DNA from: JAWLGW01 sp964569055
Lineage (GTDB): Bacteria; Planctomycetota; J058
Direction: 5' to 3'
DNA length: 14,743 bases
Assembly: GCA_964569055.1 (NCBI GenBank)
Contig: CAZMSZ010000173.1
Location: forward strand, 1 to 14,743
Positions 7,676 to 12,710 of the stretch are shown piece after piece. The notes under the pieces were generated by a model, which had not been told where the DNA came from, made no database searches, and saw only the letters and a program-made list of their open reading frames with translations. Every line of letters starts with the position of its first letter. Position 1 is the first letter of the stretch. The translations under genes were made by a program, and so were the position numbers.

Positions 7676-7704
7676 TTGAAGCACGGGACCGGCCTCGCTA
7701 GGAT
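7676..7704 (+). promoter_or_regulatory. Candidate promoter of the polysaccharide export operon
   Basis: TTGAAG (7676-7681) and TAGGAT (7699-7704) are separated by exactly 17 nt; each matches four of six consensus bases. Transcription from near 7711 would give a leader of about 75 nt before the ATG at 7786, containing the small inverted repeat at 7740-7760. Confidence 0.45.
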
Positions 7705-7739
7705 GGCACCAACCTCAACCTGCTTCCTCCCGCGGAGTT

Positions 7740-7760
7740 AGGACCTGCCTTCCGGGTCCT
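7740..7760 (+). other. Small inverted repeat in the export operon leader
   Basis: AGGACC (7740-7745) pairs with GGTCCT (7755-7760) around a 9-nt loop, 25 nt before the chosen start codon. It could affect ribosome access, but six base pairs is short and may be chance. Confidence 0.3.
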
Positions 7761-7785
7761 CGTGGGGGAGTGGACGAGGGGGGCG

Positions 7786-9252
7786 ATGACCCTCGCGCGG
7801 ACGAAGCAGTTCCTCCGCCGGCGCGGCGGCGTGATGAGCGCCACGTTCGGGGTCGGCGCCCTGCTCGCGCTCGGGCTGCTCGTCCCCCACGAGCGCTACG
7901 TGGGGCGCGCGACGGCCGCCCCCGCGGGGCCGGGCTACGCGGGCTCGATCGCGTGGCTCCAGGCGCAGCTCACCACGCGGGCCGCGCAGGTGACGAGCGC
8001 CACCGCGCTCGACGTGCAGGTCGAGCCGCTCGAGGCGCAGCGCGGGCCGCGCGGGGAGCTCGAGCAGCTGATCGTGCGCGCCACGGCGGCGGGCGCGGAC
8101 GAGGCGCTCGCCGCGGCCGAGCGCCTGTGCCGGCTCCTGATCGAGGCCGACCGCGAGCGGCGCCACGCCCGCGAAGAGCGGGTCGAGGACGGCGAAACCG
8201 GTCCGGGCGGGCCGTCGCTCGCCGCGCTGCGGGTCGAGCTGGAGGCGCTGCGGCAGCAGCACCCTCGGCTGGCGGACGCCGAGCTCGGGGAGCGCGCCGC
8301 CGAGCGGCGCGAGGAGGCGCGCCGCGCGCGCGAGGCGCTCGAGGCCGCGGGCTTGCAGCGGCGCCGCCTCGGTGAGGAGGTCGCGCTGCTCGAGGCGGAC
8401 GTCGAGCAGGAGGCGCGCCGCGCCTACGTCGCGCACCGGGCCCAGCAGCAGGCGGAGGCGCTGGCGCGAGCGCAGCGCGCCCGCCAGCTCGAGGCGGCCG
8501 CGCAGCCGGCGCCCGCGCGCTCGAGCGGGCCGACGCGCGCGGAGCTGCTGCGGCAGGAGCTCGATCGCTTGCTGAGCACGCGCACGCGGCGCCACCCCGA
8601 GGTGCGGCGCGTGGAGCGGGAGCTCGAGCTCGAGCTGCAGCGCGAGCAGGAGGGGCGCGCGCCCACCGGCCGGCTCGAGGCGCGCGACGACGAGCGCGCG
8701 GCGGGGGCGCCGCCGACGCGCGGCTTCGTGCTGGCGGGGGCCGATGGCGATGCGCCGCCCGGCGCGCGGGCGCCGGGCGCGCTCGCGCTCGACGTGCCCG
8801 ACGCCTGGCTGCAGCGCGCGCCCAGCTACCCGCTCCTGCAGGAGGCGCGCCGGCGCGCGCGCGAGGCGGAGCTGGAGCTCGAGCTGGCGCAGCGGCAGCA
8901 GGAGCAGCTCGCGGCCGACGCCGTGCGGCTGACCGAGCAGCTCGCCGCGCTGGCGGCGCCGCGGCTGGAGGAGGCGCGCCTGCTGGGGGCGATCGAGGAG
9001 GCGCAGCGCGCGCCGGTGAGCGAGGCCAGCGCCGAGCGCGCCCCGCTCGAGCCGCCGCTGGTGCGCGGCGAGCCGGCCCGGATCGAGCGGGTGGTCGGGG
9101 CGGGGCGGTTCCCCCTGGCCCTGGTCGTGGCCGCGCTGGCCGCGCTCGGCGTCGGGCTGTTGGTCGAGCGGCAGGACCGCACGATCTACGACGTGGAGGA
9201 CCTGCTCGGGGCCGACGTGCTGGGCGTGGTCCCGCGGCTGCGGGGGCGCTAG
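7786..9252 (+). CDS. Wzz/GNVR-like polysaccharide co-polymerase
   Basis: A 488-residue inner-membrane protein with the two-helix layout of polysaccharide co-polymerases, which set chain length and link synthesis to export. A basic N-terminus (RTKQFLRRR) precedes the first membrane helix (about 16-33). A periplasmic region of about 400 residues follows, rich in Glu/Arg/Ala/Gln coiled coil, with a Pro/Gly/Ala break in the middle. The second helix is about 443-460 (LALVVAALAALGVGLLV). The cytoplasmic tail reads DRTIYDVEDLLGADVLGVVPRL, the usual juxtamembrane segment ahead of a BY-kinase, here encoded by the next gene 3 bp downstream. I chose ATG at 7786 because AGGGGGG lies just upstream. A GTG at 7762 would add eight residues. 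The primary sequence is poorly conserved, so topology, tail and context carry the call. Confidence 0.8.
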   Translation: MTLARTKQFLRRRGGVMSATFGVGALLALGLLVPHERYVGRATAAPAGPGYAGSIAWLQAQLTTRAAQVTSATALDVQVEPLEAQRGPRGELEQLIVRATAAGADEALAAAERLCRLLIEADRERRHAREERVEDGETGPGGPSLAALRVELEALRQQHPRLADAELGERAAERREEARRAREALEAAGLQRRRLGEEVALLEADVEQEARRAYVAHRAQQQAEALARAQRARQLEAAAQPAPARSSGPTRAELLRQELDRLLSTRTRRHPEVRRVERELELELQREQEGRAPTGRLEARDDERAAGAPPTRGFVLAGADGDAPPGARAPGALALDVPDAWLQRAPSYPLLQEARRRAREAELELELAQRQQEQLAADAVRLTEQLAALAAPRLEEARLLGAIEEAQRAPVSEASAERAPLEPPLVRGEPARIERVVGAGRFPLALVVAALAALGVGLLVERQDRTIYDVEDLLGADVLGVVPRLRGR

Positions 9253-9255
9253 CGC

Positions 9256-11133
9256 ATGGCCGGGTTCCTCACGCTGCAGGCCTACTGCGAGGGGTGCGAC
9301 ACCACGGTCGAGGTCTACGCCGACGAGCTGTTCGACTTCGACTGCCGCTGCACCACCTGCGACGGGCTGCTCGTGATCCAGGAGGGGGAGGAGGGCGCGG
9401 GCGGGCCCGCCGCGCGCGCCGACCGCCCGACCCAGGAGGACGAGCAGCAGGGCGACGAGCCAGACGACCTGCCGCTGCTCGGGGAGCCGCTCCGCCAGGA
9501 GGACCGGCCGACCCGCGCGGACGACGAGGGCGACGACCCCTACGCCCTCGCGGCGCGCGCGCTGTTCGGGGACGCGTTCCTCGACTCGGTCGACGAGGGG
9601 CGACGCGAGCGCAGCACCGACCGCGTGAACGACCCGCTGGCGGGCTCGCGCCCGATCGAGCCGCTCTCGACCAAGGAGTGGGCGGGCGCGCTCGGTGCGC
9701 TCGAGCCGCCGCGGTGGGACGGCTCGCAGACGCAGCAGGTCAAGGCGCGCGCCGCGGCGGCCGACCAGGCCGAGGTCGAGGCGCTGGTCGAGGTCGTGGA
9801 GGTGGCGTCGGGCACGCAGGGGCGCGGCTCGCGGACGTACGAGCGCGACGACCTGCTGCCGGAGTCGGCGCCCCCGAGCGAGCCGCCGCTCGAGGGGCTC
9901 ACCACGGGCGGGCAGCTCGCCGCGCCCGCGCCGGCGGCCCCGGCGGACGACCTCGGGCAGCTGTTCCCCGACCTCGACTGGCTGGCGCTGATCAACGACC
10001 GCTTGCCGGAGGAGGAGCCCGAGGCCGACGTCGCGCGCCACGTGATCCGCTTGCCCGAGGAGGCGGCGCCGCGCTCGGCGGAGGACGCCGAGGAGGTGCG
10101 GCGCTTCCAGGAGACGGTGACGCAGGTCGAGGCCGGCGGCCCCGAGGCGCTCGACGGGCTGCTGTCGGGGACGCACGCGCGTCCGGCGCAGCGCTACGAG
10201 GGCACGGGGGCGCTGCGGGTCGAGGCGGAGCAGGTCGAGCGCGCCACCGCGGCCGGGCTCGCCGCGGCGGCCGAGGCGGCCGAGGCGGCGGCCGCAGCCG
10301 CCGAGCCGCAGGCCATCTCGCCCGACGGCGAGACGCGCCCCTACGGGAAGGAGACGCCCGCCGAGCCGGGCGCGGCGCCCGCCGAGCCGCAGGGGCACGA
10401 GGCGACCCGCGCGCTGCGCGCCGCGGCGCCGACGGTGGAGACGCCGGTCGCCGCCGACCCGGGGGCCGACCCGGCCGCGCTCCCGTTCCGCAAGGAGCGC
10501 CTCGACCCGGCCCTGGTGTGCGCGCGCGACGTGAGCTCGCCGCAGGCGGACGTGTTCCGCCTGCTCTACCAGCGGATCTTCCACGGGCGGAACGGCTCCT
10601 CGCCGCGGGTGGTGTTGATCACCAGCCCGGGGCGCGGCGAGGGGAAGACGACGGTGGCCGCCAACCTCGCGATCGTGGCGGCGCGGATCCCGGGCGGCGG
10701 CGCGCTGCTGGTCGACGCCGACCCGCGCGGCGGCGGCGTGATGCGTCCGCTCGGCCTGACCCAGGGCAGCGAGGGGTTGCTGGAGGCGATCCAGAGCGGG
10801 CGCGACGCGCGCGACTTCCTGCGGCCGCTCGAGCTGCGCGGCCTGTCGGTGCTGCCGCTCGGGGTCAAGGGCTCGGAGACGGCCGAGCTGATCGCGTCGT
10901 CGCGCACGGGCGAGGTGTTGGGCGCCCTGCGCGGGGGGCTGCGCGGCGCCGCCATGATCGTGGACGGCTCGTCGGTGCTCGAGTCGGCCGACCCGCTGGT
11001 GCTCTCGCGCAGCGTCGACGCGGTGGTGCTGGTGGTGCGCGCGGGGCGGACGCAGCGCTCCGACGTGGAGCGCGCGCTCGACCTGCTGGGACGGGAGCGC
11101 GTGCTCGGGGTGGTGATCAACGATGCGGCGTGA
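9256..11133 (+). CDS. BY-kinase-like (CpsD/CapB family) ATPase with N-terminal zinc ribbon
   Basis: A 625-residue protein. Residues 1-40 hold clustered cysteines (C11, C14, C30, C32, C35) as in a zinc ribbon. Residues about 40-415 are acidic, Ala/Pro-rich and low complexity, probably disordered. The ATPase domain follows (about 416-625). It has SPGRGEGKTT Walker A (457-466), LLVDADPRGGG Walker A' (D487, D489), MIVDGSS Walker B (D570), and VLGVVIND near the end. Family members are tyrosine autokinases that pair with the co-polymerase and control capsule or exopolysaccharide output. Here the chain stops at INDAA, with none of the tyrosines normally clustered at the C-terminus. It may be a pure ATPase regulator or may modify residues elsewhere. 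It overlaps the next gene by 11 bp. The ATPase family is firm; kinase activity is uncertain. Confidence 0.88.
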   Translation: MAGFLTLQAYCEGCDTTVEVYADELFDFDCRCTTCDGLLVIQEGEEGAGGPAARADRPTQEDEQQGDEPDDLPLLGEPLRQEDRPTRADDEGDDPYALAARALFGDAFLDSVDEGRRERSTDRVNDPLAGSRPIEPLSTKEWAGALGALEPPRWDGSQTQQVKARAAAADQAEVEALVEVVEVASGTQGRGSRTYERDDLLPESAPPSEPPLEGLTTGGQLAAPAPAAPADDLGQLFPDLDWLALINDRLPEEEPEADVARHVIRLPEEAAPRSAEDAEEVRRFQETVTQVEAGGPEALDGLLSGTHARPAQRYEGTGALRVEAEQVERATAAGLAAAAEAAEAAAAAAEPQAISPDGETRPYGKETPAEPGAAPAEPQGHEATRALRAAAPTVETPVAADPGADPAALPFRKERLDPALVCARDVSSPQADVFRLLYQRIFHGRNGSSPRVVLITSPGRGEGKTTVAANLAIVAARIPGGGALLVDADPRGGGVMRPLGLTQGSEGLLEAIQSGRDARDFLRPLELRGLSVLPLGVKGSETAELIASSRTGEVLGALRGGLRGAAMIVDGSSVLESADPLVLSRSVDAVVLVVRAGRTQRSDVERALDLLGRERVLGVVINDAA

Positions 11134-11952
11134 ACGCGCTCCCCGGCGCCTCGGCGCGCTCCTGCTCGGCGCCGCGCTCCTCGCCGCGAGCGGCTGCGCG
11201 ACGCTGCCGCCCGCGCCCGAGGCCACGGCCGAGCCCGCGCCGCTCGAGTTTCGGCTCGGCGTGGGCGACCGGATCCGCGTCGGCCTGTGGGGCGAGCAGA
11301 AGTTCGAGCACGACCTCGAGATCGGCCCCGACGGCCGGGTGTCGCTGCCGCTGATCGGCGCGGTCGCGCTGCAGGGGCTCACCCTGGACGAGGCGCGGGT
11401 CGCGCTCGCGCAGCGCTACAAGGCCAGCTACGTCGACCCGGTGGTGACGCTCGGCCTGCTGCAAGCGCGCAGCATGGTCGTCCACGTGCTCGGCGAGGTG
11501 GTGCGCCCGAGCACGGTCGCCTACGCCCGCGGCGCCACGGTGCTCGGCGCGATCGTGGCCGCCGGCGGCTTCCGCCCCGCGACCGCCGACCTCGCCGCGG
11601 TGCGCCTGGTGCGCCAGCGCCTGGGCGACCAGCCGCAGGCCTACGAGGTCGACGTCGAGGCCGTCATGGCCGGCGAGCGCGCCGACACCTGGCTCGAGCC
11701 GGGCGACGTGGTGTTCGTCCCCGCGCGCGCGGTCACGAGCTGGTTCCGCTGGTGGGAGCAGGCCATGCCGTGGGGGGATGGCGCGGAGGGGGAGNNNNNN
11801 NNNNNNNNNNNNNNNNNNNNNNNNNNNNNNNNNNNNNNNNNNNNNNNNNNNNNNNNNNNNNNNNNNNNNNNNNNNNNNNNNNNNNNNNNNNNNNCTGGTT
11901 CCGCTGGTGGGAGCAGGCCATGCCGTGGGGGGATGGCGCGGAGGGGGAGTGA
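11123..11952 (+). CDS. Polysaccharide export lipoprotein (Wza/SLBB family), interrupted by an assembly gap
   Basis: Outer-membrane export protein of the Wza type. The signal peptide is basic then hydrophobic, with lipobox ASGC (C25). The poly_export domain covers about 41-112 (GVGDRIRVGLWGE, then GPDGRVSLPLIGAVALQGLT). An SLBB domain covers about 118-168 (VHVLGEVVRPSTVAY, AIVAAGGFRP). EPGDVVFVP and a Trp-rich tail (TSWFRWWEQAMPW) follow. The 100-N gap begins after codon 224. The same 55 bases resume after it and are followed at once by TGA (11950-11952). If the duplicate is collapsed, the gene is complete at 224 codons, a normal short form. Read through the 100 N as written, the frame shifts and the tail is nonsense. 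The ATG overlaps the ATPase stop, so it is the third gene of the export operon. Confidence 0.9.
11740..11949. repeat. 55-bp direct duplication flanking the assembly gap
   Basis: Bases 11740-11794 and 11895-11949 are identical over all 55 positions, starting CTGGTTCCGCTGG and ending GCGGAGGGGGAG. They abut the two edges of the N run. This is the pattern expected when two contigs share an unmerged end overlap, not of a biological repeat. Confidence 0.95.
11795..11894. other. Scaffold gap of exactly 100 N
   Basis: One hundred unknown bases, a conventional placeholder for a gap of unknown size. It sits inside the 3' end of the export lipoprotein gene. Confidence 0.99.
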
Positions 11953-11967
11953 GGCTGCGTCCGTGGA

Positions 11968-12089
11968 GACAGCCCGCCTTTCGCTTTGTTTCTAATTTCT
12001 AATTCCCTGTTCATATTTCATATTTTCGGAGTAAGGAAATAAGAAATATCAACAGGGAATTAGAAATTAGAAATGAAGAACGGGCTGTC
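11968..12089. repeat. AT-rich 122-bp imperfect inverted repeat between convergent genes
   Basis: A perfect 23-bp inverted repeat (11989-12011 with 12051-12073) surrounds a 39-nt loop that itself contains ATATTTC and GAAATAT. An outer 9-bp pair, GACAGCCCG (11968-11976) with CGGGCTGTC (12081-12089), closes the structure across an internal loop of 12 and 7 nt. The arms carry the tandem heptamer TCTAATT. The block is strongly AT-rich in an otherwise very GC-rich window. It lies between the convergent export lipoprotein and infA genes, where it could act as a bidirectional terminator. It could also be a non-autonomous mobile repeat (MITE-like). I found no clear target-site duplication. Confidence 0.85.
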
Positions 12090-12174
12090 GCTCGTGCGAG
12101 AGCGCGATCCGCGCCGCGTGCCGCGGAAGGCCCGAGGTCGCCCAGCAGCGGTGGGCGGCGCTCCGGCGGCCTAC

Positions 12175-12393
12175 CTACCGCTCGCGGAAGATGATCCGGC
12201 CCTTGGTGAGGTCGTAGGGCGAGAGCTCGACGAGGACCTTGTCGCCGGGCAGGATTCGGATGAAGAACTTGCGCATCTTGCCCGAGACGCGCGCCAGCAC
12301 CTCGTGTCCGTTCTCCAGGGTGACGCGGAAGGTCGCGTTCGGCAGCGCCTCCTTCACGACGGCCTCGAGGGTGATCGCTTCTTCCTTCGGCAC
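12175..12393 (-). CDS. infA: Translation initiation factor IF-1
   Basis: A 72-residue protein, the standard IF-1 length. IF-1 binds the A site of the 30S subunit and supports IF-2 and IF-3 during initiation. The sequence is near-canonical throughout: PKEEAITLEAVVKEALPNA, FRVTLENGHEVLARVSGKMRK, IRILPGDKVLVELSPYDLTKGRI. This is the single OB-fold (S1-like) domain. The start is GTG at 12393, where IF-1 proteins begin (usually MPKEE or MAKEE), with AGGA eight nucleotides upstream. The open frame runs 35 codons further upstream, but that part is not IF-1-like. It is not with ribosomal protein genes here: it converges on the export operon and follows the coiled-coil gene on the same strand. Confidence 0.97.
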   Translation of the reverse strand: MPKEEAITLEAVVKEALPNATFRVTLENGHEVLARVSGKMRKFFIRILPGDKVLVELSPYDLTKGRIIFRER

Positions 12394-12466
12394 GGTCAAC
12401 GTCCTGCAACGACCATAATGAGCTTGCTCCTGCGGCGCGGCGGATGGCCGGCCAGATGGGGGACCG

Positions 12467-12494
12467 AATGTAGCCGATCCAGGGTGCGACGCAA
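12467..12494 (-). promoter_or_regulatory. Candidate infA promoter
   Basis: On the minus strand TTGCGT (12494-12489) and TACATT (12472-12467) are separated by 16 nt. They match three and four of six sigma-70 consensus bases. The leader to the GTG at 12393 would be about 70 nt. A weak call, supported mainly by position. Confidence 0.35.
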
Positions 12495-12536
12495 GCACCG
12501 CGCCCGAGCGCGGAGAGCGACCGTAGGGCGCCGAGC

Positions 12537-12583
12537 GCGCGCTCCTGGCGGGTGATCCTCCCCGCCGCCGGGGAGGAGCGCGC
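12537..12583. other. GC-rich nested inverted repeat upstream of infA
   Basis: GCGCGCTCCT (12537-12546) is inverted at 12574-12583. Inside it CCTCCCCG (12557-12564) and CGGGGAGG (12569-12576) form a tight hairpin with a 4-nt loop. The two stems share bases 12574-12576, so they are partly alternative. The element lies between the coiled-coil gene and infA and may end read-through transcription. Confidence 0.5.
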
Positions 12584-12619
12584 GGTTGGTTCGCGACGCT
12601 CGACTGGCGTGATCAGTTC

Positions 12620-12683
12620 CTTGCCCTTGCCCCTGCCCTTGCCTTGCCTTGCCGGGGTCGGGCAAGGGCAGGGGCAAGGCAAG
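12620..12683 (-). terminator. CTTGCC-repeat hairpin downstream of the coiled-coil gene
   Basis: A perfect 17-bp inverted repeat (12627-12643 with 12661-12677, beginning TTGCCCCTGCCC) has a 17-nt loop. It extends by six more pairs across a one-base bulge to 12620 and 12683. The arms and loop are built from CTTGCC/CTTGCCC units, so it is both a simple repeat and a strong stem. It starts 28 nt after the coiled-coil gene's stop, where a terminator is expected, but no T-run follows on the leftward strand. Confidence 0.55.
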
Positions 12684-12710
12684 CTCGATCGCTTCACGCG
12701 GGCAGCGCGG

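Noticed and set aside
7738..11382. 1214-residue open frame antisense to the export operon
   Set aside because: Same cause. It spans three genes with clear motifs on the other strand and shows only Arg/Ala/Leu-rich sequence.
11895..11995. C-terminal extension of the export lipoprotein after the gap
   Set aside because: It exists only because 100 N plus the duplicated 55 bases shift the frame. The collapsed sequence stops at TGA 11950-11952.
12394..12498. N-terminal extension of infA to 12498
   Set aside because: The extra 35 residues are not IF-1-like, while GTG 12393 gives the standard 72 residues and has AGGA at 8 nt.
12011..12697. 228-residue minus-strand frame across infA and its flanks
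   Set aside because: It runs out of frame over the genuine infA and through the inverted repeats; no protein-like features.
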